DNA of 64,000 nucleotides, taken from positions 1 to 64,000 of the forward strand of contig JAHHQM010000003.1 in NCBI GenBank assembly GCA_020026395.1, read 5' to 3'. The position numbers and the translations under genes were made by a program. Source of the stretch: Alistipes sp. (GTDB lineage: Bacteria > Bacteroidota > Bacteroidia > Bacteroidales > Rikenellaceae). Positions 7,787-15,947 of the stretch are shown one piece after another. Positions within the stretch are counted from its first letter, which is position 1. Every line of letters begins with the position of its first letter. The notes beneath the pieces are model-generated. The model worked only from the letters and a program-made list of their open reading frames with translations. It did no database searches and was not told the origin of the DNA.

Positions 7787-8254
7787 TTATTCAAGCACGA
7801 TTAACTGATCGCCCTCCATGACGGTGGCACCCTGCTGCACGAGGATTTGTTTAACGACACCGGCGCAATCTGCATCGATGTTGTTTTCCATCTTCATGGC
7901 CTCGAGAATCACGAGGGTCTGACCGGGAGCAACCTTATCACCGACCTGTACCTTGATACCGAGTACCGTACCGGGCAGCGGGCTCTTCACGGCGCGACCT
8001 GCACCGGCTGTGGCAGCGGCTGCAATGCGCGGCGAGGGAGTAGCCGTCGAAGGCGTGATTTGGGCACTGTTGGCCTCTTTGGCAGCGGCAGCCACCTGAG
8101 GTTTGGCTACGTGAGCGACATTGTCTCCAGCGATCTCGACCTCGTAGGCCGTACCGTTGACCGTCACATGAGCCAGGGTCGAAGTTTCATTGACGTCGTC
8201 AATCACGACATCGTAATTATGTCCGTTGATTTTCAGCGAATAATCTTTTTTCAT
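7787..8254 (-). CDS. mmdC: biotin carboxyl carrier subunit of the decarboxylase
   Basis: The 155-residue protein carries the biotin that shuttles the carboxyl group between the carboxyltransferase and the membrane beta subunit. The C-terminal biotinyl domain (about 85-155) has EAMKMEN with the lysine to be biotinylated at about residue 121. An alanine/proline-rich flexible linker (about 55-85) precedes it, as in gamma subunits of this complex. It lies 6 bases after the small membrane subunit. Confidence 0.95.
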   Translation of the reverse strand: MKKDYSLKINGHNYDVVIDDVNETSTLAHVTVNGTAYEVEIAGDNVAHVAKPQVAAAAKEANSAQITPSTATPSPRIAAAATAGAGRAVKSPLPGTVLGIKVQVGDKVAPGQTLVILEAMKMENNIDADCAGVVKQILVQQGATVMEGDQLIVLE

Positions 8255-8260
8255 TGTCGT

Positions 8261-8710
8261 TTAAAATTTTCTGTCAGGCAACTGAGTTAAGCCGTGGATC
8301 TTGGAGTTCCAGGGCGAATAGGCGCGTTTGATGTTCAGGATGGTCAGCACTTCCGACTCGCGGTCATGCAACTCGCCATTGAACAGGCGGAGAGCCGTAG
8401 CGATGGCGGCAATCTCCTCCTCGTGGATCTGTCCCGATTCGATTTTCTGACCGGAAGCCGTCGTCTTCTCCTTCTTCTCGCGTTGCGTGAACACCACACC
8501 GAAGAGTTTCATCACGAAGATCAACAGCACCAATACAAAGAATACCGCACAGATACAAATCAATGCCGTCCACAGCATCGAGGACCAGTCCATCGTGTTC
8601 GGAGTCGTTGCGGCGATCGCCTCCGAGGCTTTCTCGGCAGTTTCCTCCAAAACGACAACCACCTGCCGAGCCTCTTCCTGAACAGCGTCCGTAAATGATA
8701 GCATATTCAT
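8261..8710 (-). CDS. OadG-family small membrane subunit of the decarboxylase
   Basis: A 149-residue protein with one transmembrane helix (about residues 43-70, LWTALICICAVFFVLVLLIF) followed by a charged cytoplasmic part. This is the layout of OadG/MmdD subunits, which hold the carboxyltransferase and biotin carrier at the membrane. Sequence similarity in this family is weak, and position between mmdA and mmdC is the main evidence. I use the ATG at 8710; a GTG at 8719 is also possible and would leave only 3 bases after mmdA. Confidence 0.8.
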   Translation of the reverse strand: MNMLSFTDAVQEEARQVVVVLEETAEKASEAIAATTPNTMDWSSMLWTALICICAVFFVLVLLIFVMKLFGVVFTQREKKEKTTASGQKIESGQIHEEEIAAIATALRLFNGELHDRESEVLTILNIKRAYSPWNSKIHGLTQLPDRKF

Positions 8711-8722
8711 AATCGGCACCTG

Positions 8723-10288
8723 TTATAAAGGAATATTGTTGTGTTTCTTGGGCGGGTTCTGCAAACGCTTCGTAGCAAGCGACTGCAGGGCGCGGATGAT
8801 GCGGAAACGAGTATTACGCGGCTCGATCACGTCGTCGATGTAGCCGTAGCGGGCTGCATTGTACGGGTTCGAGAACTTGTCGTTGTACTCCTTCTCCTTC
8901 TCGGCGATGAATGCCTTCTGCTCCTCGGGTTTGTCGGCCATGGCCTTCAATTCCTTACCGTAGAGCACCTCGACAGCACCGCTTGCACCCATCACGGCGA
9001 TCTCGGCCGTCGGCCATGCGTAGTTGAAGTCACCACGGATGTGCTTCGACGACATCACGATGTAAGCACCACCGTAGGCCTTACGCAGCGTGATCGTGAT
9101 CTTGGGAACGGTAGCCTCGCAGTAAGCGAACAGCAGTTTTGCACCGTGACCGATGATACCGCCATACTCCTGCGTAGTACCCGGCAGGAAGCCCGGAACA
9201 TCGACCAGAGTAACCAGCGGAATATTGAATGCGTCGCAGAAACGAACGAAACGAGCGGCCTTGCGGCTGGCGTTGATGTCGAGCACACCGGCCATGAACT
9301 TAGGCTGGTTGGCGATGATACCCACCGACTGACCGTTGAAACGGGCGAAGCAGGTGATGATGTTCTTGGCGTAGCCTGCGGCCGACTCCAAGTACTCGCC
9401 GTTATCGACAATGGCACGAATGACCTCGGCCATATCGTAAGGTTTGTTGGCGTTGTCGGGGATGATCTCGTTGAGCGAATCCTCCAGGCGGTCGATCTTA
9501 TCGGTGCAAACCGACAGGGGAGCGTCCTCCATGTTGTTCTGCGGAATGTACGACAGCAGTTTCTTGATGGTCTCGATACCCTCCTCCTCGGTGTCTACGG
9601 CAAACTGGGCCACACCCGATTTGGTGGAGTGCATCACGGCACCACCCAACTGCTCCTGCGTCACGTCCTCACCCGTCACGGTCTTCACAACCTTCGGGCC
9701 CGTAAGGAACATGTTCGAGGTATTCTTCTTCATGATGATGAAGTCGGTCAGGGCAGGCGAATAAACCGCACCACCGGCGCAAGGGCCGAAGATGGCCGAA
9801 ATCTGGGGAATGACACCCGACGACATTACGTTACGCTGGAAAATGTTGGCGTAACCGGCCAGAGCGTTCACACCCTCCTGGATACGTGCACCACCCGAGT
9901 CGTTGATACCGATACAGGGAGCGCCGTTGCGCATGGCCATATCCATCACCTTGCAGATCTTCTCGGCCATCGACAACGACAGCGAACCTGCCGTCACGGT
10001 GAAGTCCTGTGCAAAGACATATACCAAACGGCCGCCGATCGTACCGTAACCCGTCACGACACCGTCGCCGAACGGATGCTTCTTCTCCATACCGAAGTCG
10101 TAGCAACGGTGCGTCACGAACATGTCGAACTCTTCGAAGCTGCCCTCATCGAGCAACATCTGAATACGCTCGCGTGCCGTATATTTACCTTTCTCATGTT
10201 GCTTGTCGATCGCTTTCTGACCGCCACCCAGACGTGCGGTCTCGCGATTCTCGATCAACTTATTGATCTTGTTTTGAATTTCGCTCAT
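8723..10288 (-). CDS. mmdA: methylmalonyl-CoA decarboxylase alpha (carboxyltransferase) subunit
   Basis: The 521-residue cytoplasmic carboxyltransferase of the acyl-CoA carboxylase beta family moves the carboxyl group of methylmalonyl-CoA to biotin. Paired crotonase-like halves are visible: GINDSGGARIQEGVNALAGY near residue 125 and the C-terminal GAYIVMSSKHI region near 410. The length fits MmdA/PccB. The enzyme could in principle run as propionyl-CoA carboxylase, but the Na+-pump subunits beside it and the absence of a biotin carboxylase favour decarboxylation. It starts 3 bases after mce. Confidence 0.95.
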   Translation of the reverse strand: MSEIQNKINKLIENRETARLGGGQKAIDKQHEKGKYTARERIQMLLDEGSFEEFDMFVTHRCYDFGMEKKHPFGDGVVTGYGTIGGRLVYVFAQDFTVTAGSLSLSMAEKICKVMDMAMRNGAPCIGINDSGGARIQEGVNALAGYANIFQRNVMSSGVIPQISAIFGPCAGGAVYSPALTDFIIMKKNTSNMFLTGPKVVKTVTGEDVTQEQLGGAVMHSTKSGVAQFAVDTEEEGIETIKKLLSYIPQNNMEDAPLSVCTDKIDRLEDSLNEIIPDNANKPYDMAEVIRAIVDNGEYLESAAGYAKNIITCFARFNGQSVGIIANQPKFMAGVLDINASRKAARFVRFCDAFNIPLVTLVDVPGFLPGTTQEYGGIIGHGAKLLFAYCEATVPKITITLRKAYGGAYIVMSSKHIRGDFNYAWPTAEIAVMGASGAVEVLYGKELKAMADKPEEQKAFIAEKEKEYNDKFSNPYNAARYGYIDDVIEPRNTRFRIIRALQSLATKRLQNPPKKHNNIPL

Positions 10289-10291
10289 GAT

Positions 10292-10702
10292 TTATTTGTT
10301 TTTGTTTTCGCAAAGTTCAGTCAGAATACCCTGAGTGGATTTCGGGTGAAGGAATGCGATGGTCATACCCTCGGCACCCTTACGCGGGGTTTTGTCGATC
10401 AGGCGCAAGCCGCGCGATTCGGCATCGGCCAACTGAGCCTCAATGTTCTCAACGGCGAGTGCCATGTGGTGGATACCTACGCCGCGTTTCTCGATGTATT
10501 TAGCGATGGGCGAATCCTCCGAAGTGGGCTCCAGGAGTTCGATCTTCGTCTGACCCAGCATCAGGAATGCCGTACGTACTTTCTGATCGGGAACTTCTTC
10601 GATGGCGTAACATTTCAAACCGATTACATTTTCCCAATAGGGGATGGCTTCATCAAGGCTCTCAACTGCGATACCAAGATGCTCAATATGAGAAACTTTC
10701 AT
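10292..10702 (-). CDS. mce: methylmalonyl-CoA epimerase
   Basis: A 136-residue glyoxalase-fold metalloenzyme that interconverts (R)- and (S)-methylmalonyl-CoA in the succinate-to-propionate route. The start MKVSHIEHLGIAVESLDEA has the first metal-binding histidine, and KRGVGIHHMALAVENIEAQ the second. The length is normal. As the first gene of the operon it delivers the isomer that the decarboxylase uses. A perfect promoter lies about 95 bases upstream. Confidence 0.97.
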   Translation of the reverse strand: MKVSHIEHLGIAVESLDEAIPYWENVIGLKCYAIEEVPDQKVRTAFLMLGQTKIELLEPTSEDSPIAKYIEKRGVGIHHMALAVENIEAQLADAESRGLRLIDKTPRKGAEGMTIAFLHPKSTQGILTELCENKNK

Positions 10703-10795
10703 AAGGAATAATTTTAGTTAGTGAATATTTTCTTTACGGTTTATGTCTAAATCGGTATCCTTCGACAAAGCGTCGCAAGGCACAATTCATCTATA

Positions 10796-10827
10796 CAAAG
10801 ATATGTTTTTACAAGCGTAATTCCAAA
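10796..10827 (-). promoter_or_regulatory. promoter of the mce-mmd operon
   Basis: On the minus strand TTTG (10827-10824), a 20-base spacer and TATCTTTG (10803-10796) match without mismatch. The leader would be about 85 bases. Confidence 0.85.
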
Positions 10828-11329
10828 CAATTTTTCCATTAAATACAGCCCGCAGGGTAAACTTTTCGTTTTTGGGAGGGGTGATCAAAACCGCATTTCC
10901 GACATTGGTTTCTATCGGGATCATACCTCTGCGGCGGGGTATTTTCCGCTTTCGGTTTTCCGCCCCGATCGATCCGTTCTACTTCAAACACATACAACGT
11001 ACTTTATCCGAAATAATTCAAAGTTTTACAACTGATTACCGAACTATTTACTTTAAGTACTCCGATCCGCCTTCATTCCGCTCGTCAGTGCCCCGTTTTC
11101 TTCTTGTTTTTCATACCTCCTACATCCCCTTAAAAACCGGAATCAAACCGTAATTCGACAATTTATAAAATACTTTAAATAAAGTGATTTAATACTTTAT
11201 AAAACAAAATCTTAACTTAAAATTTAAATTGTAAGCGAAATTTTAATTACCACGTCATATTTCACCCCACAAAAATCACCTGCTTACAAATCGAAATCAC
11301 CCCGAACGAAGAATAAATCGGGGCAAAAT
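10828..11329. other. gene-free region between divergent operons
   Basis: About 500 bases with no supported gene; a 93-codon frame at 10872-11153 has no recognisable features. The right half (11155-11240) is strongly AT-rich and holds repeated copies of ATACTTTA and an inverted repeat ATAAAGT/ACTTTAT. A CCCCGA/TCGGGG repeat (11300-11305, 11318-11323) lies just upstream of the next promoter. Confidence 0.5.
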
Positions 11330-11360
11330 TTCGTTTCCCCGACAAATTTGCTTATATTCG
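11330..11360 (+). promoter_or_regulatory. promoter of the thioredoxin-like gene and meaB
   Basis: TTCG, a 19-base spacer and TATATTCG, each box with one mismatch to the consensus, about 20 bases before the start codon. Confidence 0.5.
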
Positions 11361-11380
11361 CTAAAAATAAAGTCCAATCC

Positions 11381-11848
11381 ATGAAACGACTGCTTCTGCT
11401 TTTTTTGTTGTTTTCGGCTACCCTGCTGCAATCCGCGACCGCACAAAATACGGCCTACGGGGATCGCGTTCCCGCCATCCGCAAAGGGGTCAACTGGATC
11501 CAAAATAAGGCTCCGACCGATGCGCCCTACACCTTCCTTTTGTTCTGCTCGGTCAAGAACCCCGCATCGCTCGACTGCATCCAGAGCCTTTACTCGATCA
11601 AAGAGCAGAGCAACAACAAGTTATGTGTCGTAATAATCGGACGGGAGACCGACGAAGAGCTTCTACCGTACCTCGGCGGCGTACTTTCGCCCCATTTCGT
11701 GGCCGTTTCCGACCCCGACCGTAAGATTTTCGACTCGTTCAACGTCAATTTCGTCCCGTACGGCATCCTGGTCAATGCCAAACACCTGACCATCTGGATG
11801 GGCAACCCAACGCAGGAACAACAATCAATCATCGACTTAATCCAATAA
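11381..11848 (+). CDS. secreted thioredoxin-fold protein lacking a CXXC pair
   Basis: The 155-residue product starts MKRLLLLFLLFSATLLQSATAQ, a clear Sec signal peptide with likely cleavage after the alanine at about residue 21. The mature part reads like a TlpA/thioredoxin fold, with a beta strand TFLLFCSVKNPASLDCIQSL at the usual active-site position and the cis-proline region VPYGILV. The two cysteines there are separated by nine residues instead of two, so ordinary disulfide exchange is unlikely. It lies 5 bases before meaB in the same direction, but no functional link is evident. I chose the ATG that begins the signal peptide over an upstream in-frame start. Confidence 0.7.
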   Translation: MKRLLLLFLLFSATLLQSATAQNTAYGDRVPAIRKGVNWIQNKAPTDAPYTFLLFCSVKNPASLDCIQSLYSIKEQSNNKLCVVIIGRETDEELLPYLGGVLSPHFVAVSDPDRKIFDSFNVNFVPYGILVNAKHLTIWMGNPTQEQQSIIDLIQ

Positions 11849-11853
11849 AAGCT

Positions 11854-12990
11854 ATGGCCTTCACAAAAATAAACCACTACGAGAAAGAGTATGCAGATAC
11901 GCATCACGACACCGCTCTCAATGTAGCCGAAGGTGTTGAAGATCAGCCCGTCGTAAATCCGCATTTTCGAAAGCGCAAGAAACGCGAATTGACGGTTGAC
12001 GAATACGTCAAAGGCATCACTGACGGGAATATCACCATATTATCACAAGCCATCACACTCATCGAGTCAAATAACCCGACGCATTACGCCAAGGCACAGG
12101 AGATTATCGAGAAGTGCCTGCCCTACGCCGGAAAATCCGTCCGTCTGGGTATCACGGGTGTGCCGGGTGCCGGCAAATCGACCTTCATCGAGGCGATCGG
12201 CGACATGGTGACCTCGCTCCACCACAAGCTGGCCGTGCTGGCCATCGACCCCTCGTCGGAGCGTAGCGGCGGCTCGATCCTCGGCGACAAGACCCGTATG
12301 GAGAGCATCTGCCACAACCCCGATGTATTCATCCGCCCCTCCCCTTCGGCAGGTTCGCTGGGAGGTGTTGCCCGCAAAACCCGCGAAACAATCGTCCTGT
12401 GCGAGGCGGCCGGATTCGATGTGATTTTCATCGAAACGGTCGGTGTGGGTCAGTCCGAAACGGCCGTTCACTCGATGGTCGATATGTTTATGTTGTTGCA
12501 GATTTCGGGTGCAGGCGACGAATTGCAGGGTATCAAACGCGGTATCATGGAGATGGCCGACCAGATGGTCATCACCAAATGCGACGGCGAAAATGTCCAC
12601 AAAGCCGAATTGGCACGCACCCAGTTCCAGGGCGCACTGCGTCTGTTCCCCGTTCCCGAATCGGGTTGGAAACCCAAGGTTTTCACCTGCTCGGCCTACA
12701 CGAAGGAGGGTCTGGAATATGTTTGGAAAGGTGTGGAGGATTATCTGGAGCACATCCAGCGCAACGGCTATTTCACGCTGAACCGCAACCGCCAGAACAA
12801 GTACTGGATGTACGAGTCGATCAACGAGACGTTGCGCAACTCGTTCTACCACGATCCCGTCATCGAGGAACAGATCGAGAGCTACGAGCAGAAGGTTTTG
12901 AACGATCAGATTTCGTCGTTCGTAGCCGCCAAGGAATTACTCCACCTGTACTTCAAAGATGCCGCCATTAAGATGAAATCAGAACTTTGA
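11854..12990 (+). CDS. meaB: methylmalonyl-CoA mutase-associated GTPase MeaB
   Basis: MeaB/ArgK-type G3E GTPase (378 residues), which guards the cobalamin cofactor of methylmalonyl-CoA mutase during loading and repair. The P-loop GVPGAGKST is near residue 103, IDPSSERSGGSILGDKTRM near 130, and the FIETVGVGQSE switch region near 193. The base-recognition motif is seen in ITKCDGEN. An N-terminal extension of about 60 residues precedes the G domain. The mutase itself is not in the window, but the mce-mmd operon lies just upstream in the opposite direction, so the propionate genes cluster here. Confidence 0.95.
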   Translation: MAFTKINHYEKEYADTHHDTALNVAEGVEDQPVVNPHFRKRKKRELTVDEYVKGITDGNITILSQAITLIESNNPTHYAKAQEIIEKCLPYAGKSVRLGITGVPGAGKSTFIEAIGDMVTSLHHKLAVLAIDPSSERSGGSILGDKTRMESICHNPDVFIRPSPSAGSLGGVARKTRETIVLCEAAGFDVIFIETVGVGQSETAVHSMVDMFMLLQISGAGDELQGIKRGIMEMADQMVITKCDGENVHKAELARTQFQGALRLFPVPESGWKPKVFTCSAYTKEGLEYVWKGVEDYLEHIQRNGYFTLNRNRQNKYWMYESINETLRNSFYHDPVIEEQIESYEQKVLNDQISSFVAAKELLHLYFKDAAIKMKSEL

Positions 12991-12997
12991 TTTTCAA

Positions 12998-13064
12998 GAT
13001 GATCTGACGGATCATCTCCACAAAGACAAGAAGTCCGCGAAACCCGTTCGTTTCGCGGACTTTT
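12998..13064. terminator. paired hairpins between meaB and the sirtuin
   Basis: An 8-base hairpin (AGATGATC...GATCATCT, 12997-13017) is followed by a 13-base stem (13031-13043 with 13050-13062) that has T-runs on either side. It can end transcription from both converging genes. Confidence 0.8.
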
Positions 13065-13073
13065 CCGTTTATT

Positions 13074-13769
13074 TTAGAGGTATTTTTCGCGCAACATGGC
13101 AACCACTTCGGGAACACCCTCCGCACCTCGCTTATTGACGAAGGTCAGCGGATTGCGGATACCCGAGGTATCGGGATGTCCCGGATCGACCAGATAGATC
13201 GGCACGTCAGGACGAATATACCGAACGAGCGATGCCGCGGGATAAACCGCCAGCGAAGTCCCCACCACAACCATCACATCGGCCGTCATGGCAATACGCG
13301 CCGCCTTGTCGAACATCGGCACAGCCTCGCCGAAAAAGACGATGTGCGGACGAAGAAGCGATCCGTCGGATGCCAGGGCATCCATCTTCTGCTCCCAACC
13401 TTCGAGCGGCACAATCAATTCGGGATCAATCGACGAGCGCAATTTACTTAACTCTCCGTGGAGGTGCGTAATGTGGGTCGAACCCGCTTGTTCGTGCAGG
13501 TTATCGACATTCTGCGTAATGACCTCGACGTCGAAATCACGCTCCAGATCGGCAATTGCCAAATGCCCCGCATTGGGCTTTTTCTCGTACATTTCGTGGC
13601 GGCGTTCGTTGTAGAAACGAATCACCGTGGCGCGATTCGTGGCCAGCGCCTCCGGCGTACACACATCCTCGATCCGATAATTTGCCCACAGTCCGTCGGC
13701 ATCGCGGAACGTGGAAATACCACTGTCGGCACTTACGCCCGCACCCGTAAAGACAACAATCTTTTTCAT
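13074..13769 (-). CDS. cobB: NAD-dependent protein deacylase, sirtuin family (no zinc cysteines)
   Basis: A 231-residue Sir2-family enzyme that removes acyl groups from lysine using NAD. It has GAGVSADSG (residues 9-17), TQNVDNLH (85-92) with the NAD-binding Q, N and D, and the catalytic histidine in HLHG (about 104). Tyr53 and Arg56 in FYNERR match the Y-x-x-R pair of desuccinylase-type sirtuins, suggesting activity on acidic acyl groups. The four zinc cysteines usual after HLHG are absent: the region reads GELSKLRSSIDPEL. I start at MKKIVVFTGAG, because the upstream extension does not resemble the family. Confidence 0.9.
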   Translation of the reverse strand: MKKIVVFTGAGVSADSGISTFRDADGLWANYRIEDVCTPEALATNRATVIRFYNERRHEMYEKKPNAGHLAIADLERDFDVEVITQNVDNLHEQAGSTHITHLHGELSKLRSSIDPELIVPLEGWEQKMDALASDGSLLRPHIVFFGEAVPMFDKAARIAMTADVMVVVGTSLAVYPAASLVRYIRPDVPIYLVDPGHPDTSGIRNPLTFVNKRGAEGVPEVVAMLREKYL

Positions 13770-13824
13770 AGCTTTCCTAAAGGTTTTTAACGATGGAATC
13801 GGGCATACCCTACCCCACCATGTA

Positions 13825-13856
13825 CAAAGATAGATTTTTTTGGTGAAAAACGCGAA
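13825..13856 (-). promoter_or_regulatory. promoter of the sirtuin gene
   Basis: On the minus strand TTCG (13856-13853), a 20-base spacer and a perfect TATCTTTG (13832-13825). Confidence 0.6.
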
Positions 13857-13894
13857 CAAAACCGACCCGTGAAAGCATAATTATAAGGTATATC

Positions 13895-13926
13895 GTTGAT
13901 CAAAAGAGGAAATAGCACTATCTTTG
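13895..13926 (+). promoter_or_regulatory. promoter of the steroid-reductase-like operon
   Basis: GTTG (13895-13898), a 20-base spacer and a perfect TATCTTTG (13919-13926), 27 bases before the first start codon. Confidence 0.7.
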
Positions 13927-13953
13927 AACAAATTTTAAGGAACCTCTTCGCTC

Positions 13954-14715
13954 ATGAAAGAAACTTTTGATATTTTTCTGATCGTGATGGCGGTAATCGC
14001 CCTTTTTGTGTTCATCGCACTCCACTTTTTCGAGGCGGGATACGGTTATCTTTTCGACCGTCGCTACGGGCCTCCCCTGCCCAACAAAGTCGGCTGGGTG
14101 GTGATGGAAGCCCCCGTTTTCATCATGATGTGCATCCTGTGGGCAACGTCCGAGCGGATGTGGGATGCCGTTCCTCTGGCCTTGTTCCTGATCTTCCAGA
14201 GCCACTACCTGCAACGCTCGTTCATCTTTCCACTCCTGATGCGCGGCAAGTCGAAAATGCCCCTCGGAATCGTCTTGATGGGTATGCTTTTCAACACGCT
14301 CAACGCACTGATGCAGGGCGGCTGGATCTTCTACATCGCCCCCGACGATTACTATGCCAACTGGTTCTCGAAGCCCTACTTCTACATCGGTACGGCCGTA
14401 TTCGTCTTCGGCATGTGTGTCAATCTTCATTCGGACTACATCATCCGTCACCTGCGTAAGCCGGGCGACACGCGTCACTATATTCCCCGTGGCGGCATGT
14501 TCCGCTACGTATCGTCGGCCAACTACTTCGGCGAACTGACCGAATGGATCGGTTTTGCCATTGCTTCGTGGTCGTGGTCGGGTGTTGTATTTGCATGGTG
14601 GACCTTTGCCAACCTCGCCCCGCGTGCCGCCTCGCTGCGTCGTCGCTACGAACGCGAATTCGGCGATGAATTCAAACGCCTCAACCGCAAAAGAATCATT
14701 CCGTTCATCTACTAA
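13954..14715 (+). CDS. steroid 5-alpha-reductase family membrane enzyme
   Basis: The 253-residue polytopic membrane protein is close in length and sequence to human SRD5A enzymes, which reduce the delta-4 double bond of 3-oxo-steroids with NADPH to give the 5-alpha (flat) product. The C-terminal half carries the family hallmark: NLHSDYIIRHLRKPGDT (about 157-173), IPRGG (177-181), NYFGELTEWIGFAIASWS (190-207) and the ending RIIPFIY. Glu52 in MEAP and Tyr85 in SHYLQRSF fall where the catalytic Glu and Tyr of SRD5A lie. It is the first gene of a four-gene operon with a flavin reductase and a hydroxysteroid-dehydrogenase-like enzyme, which suggests bile acids or dietary/host steroids as substrate. 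A fatty-enoyl substrate remains possible. Confidence 0.88.
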   Translation: MKETFDIFLIVMAVIALFVFIALHFFEAGYGYLFDRRYGPPLPNKVGWVVMEAPVFIMMCILWATSERMWDAVPLALFLIFQSHYLQRSFIFPLLMRGKSKMPLGIVLMGMLFNTLNALMQGGWIFYIAPDDYYANWFSKPYFYIGTAVFVFGMCVNLHSDYIIRHLRKPGDTRHYIPRGGMFRYVSSANYFGELTEWIGFAIASWSWSGVVFAWWTFANLAPRAASLRRRYEREFGDEFKRLNRKRIIPFIY

Positions 14716-14729
14716 ACCCAATTCGGAGT

Positions 14730-15944
14730 ATGGAATCAAAATTGTTCACCCCCTATAAATTAGGCCCCGTCACTCTGCGCAACCGCACCATCCGTTCGGC
14801 GGCATTCGAGTCGATGGGACGAAATTTCGAACCCACCCAGCAGCTCAAGGATTACCACGTGAGCGTTGCCCGCGGCGGTATCGGCATGACCACGGTGGCC
14901 TATGCAGCCGTCTGCCGCAGCGGTCTTTCGTTCGAGAAACAGCTGTGGCTGCGTCCCGAAGCCATACCCGCCCTGCGCGATCTGACCGATGCCGTCCATC
15001 GGGAAGGGGCAGCCGTCGGCATCCAGCTGGGACACTGTGGCAACATGACCCACTTCACCACCGCCGGACAGATTCCGATCGGTGCGTCGTCGGGATTCAA
15101 CCTCTACGCCTATACCCCCGTGCGCAAGATGCGTAAGAGCGAGATTTTGCAGGTGTCGAAGGATTTCGGCAAGGCGGTCGAAACGGCCTACGAATCGGGA
15201 TTCGACGAGGTGGAGGTTCATGCGGGTCACGGCTATCTGATTTCGCAATTCCTGTCGCCCTATACCAACCACCGTCACGACGAGTACGGCGGATCGCTTC
15301 CCAACCGCATGCGTTTCATGCAGATGTGTCTGAACGAAGTGATGGAGAAGGCCGCCCAAAAGAATATGGCGGTGGTCGTCAAGCACAATATGTATGACGG
15401 ATTCAAGGGCGGTATCGAGATTCCCGAGAGCATCGAGATCGCCAAGGAGATCGAGAAATTCGGTGTGAATGCCATCGTTCTTTCGGGCGGATTCGTGTCG
15501 AAAGCCCCGATGGCCGTCATGCGCGGACTAATCCCCACCTACACGATGAGTTACTACTCGCCGTGGTGGTTACGCCTGTTCGTACGCTGGTGCGGCCCGT
15601 TCATGATCAAGCAATTCCCGTTCGAAGAGTGCTACTTTCTGGAAGATGCCAAGAAATTCCGCGCCGCATTGCAGGGTCCGCTGATCTATGTCGGCGGTCT
15701 GGTGAGCCGCGAAGGCATCGAGAAGGCGCTGAATGCAGGTTTCGACTGCGTGCAGATGGCACGTGCCCTGGTGAACGATCCCGCCTTTGTCAATAAACTG
15801 CGCGAAGGCGACGAGCACACCCGAAGCGGTTGCGATCACCGCAACTACTGTATTGCACGTATGTATTCGGTCGATATGAAGTGCTGCCACAACTGCGAGA
15901 ACCTGCCCAAGAAGATTTGGGATGAACTCAATAAACTGCCCTAA
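14730..15944 (+). CDS. Old Yellow Enzyme-type NADH:flavin oxidoreductase, candidate 5-beta-reductase
   Basis: A 404-residue FMN enzyme with the TIM barrel of the 2,4-dienoyl-CoA reductase/BaiCD family, starting FTPYKLGPVTLRNRTIRSA. GVEVHAGHGYLISQFLSP-type sequence (here DEVEVHAGHGYLISQFLSP) occurs near residue 155. The C-terminus holds five cysteines (about 368, 374, 385, 386, 389) that could bind the Fe-S cluster of this family with altered spacing. The C-terminal NAD(P)H/FAD domain of full-length family members is missing. Enzymes of this family include bacterial 3-oxo-delta-4-steroid and bile-acid reductases. Next to the 5-alpha-reductase homologue, a 5-beta or delta-4 reductase role is a reasonable inference. 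It begins 14 bases after the preceding gene. Confidence 0.82.
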   Translation: MESKLFTPYKLGPVTLRNRTIRSAAFESMGRNFEPTQQLKDYHVSVARGGIGMTTVAYAAVCRSGLSFEKQLWLRPEAIPALRDLTDAVHREGAAVGIQLGHCGNMTHFTTAGQIPIGASSGFNLYAYTPVRKMRKSEILQVSKDFGKAVETAYESGFDEVEVHAGHGYLISQFLSPYTNHRHDEYGGSLPNRMRFMQMCLNEVMEKAAQKNMAVVVKHNMYDGFKGGIEIPESIEIAKEIEKFGVNAIVLSGGFVSKAPMAVMRGLIPTYTMSYYSPWWLRLFVRWCGPFMIKQFPFEECYFLEDAKKFRAALQGPLIYVGGLVSREGIEKALNAGFDCVQMARALVNDPAFVNKLREGDEHTRSGCDHRNYCIARMYSVDMKCCHNCENLPKKIWDELNKLP

Positions 15945-15947
15945 CCG

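Noticed and set aside
10872..11153. 93-codon frame in the gap upstream of mce
   Set aside because: No homology, signal peptide or promoter; composition like non-coding sequence.
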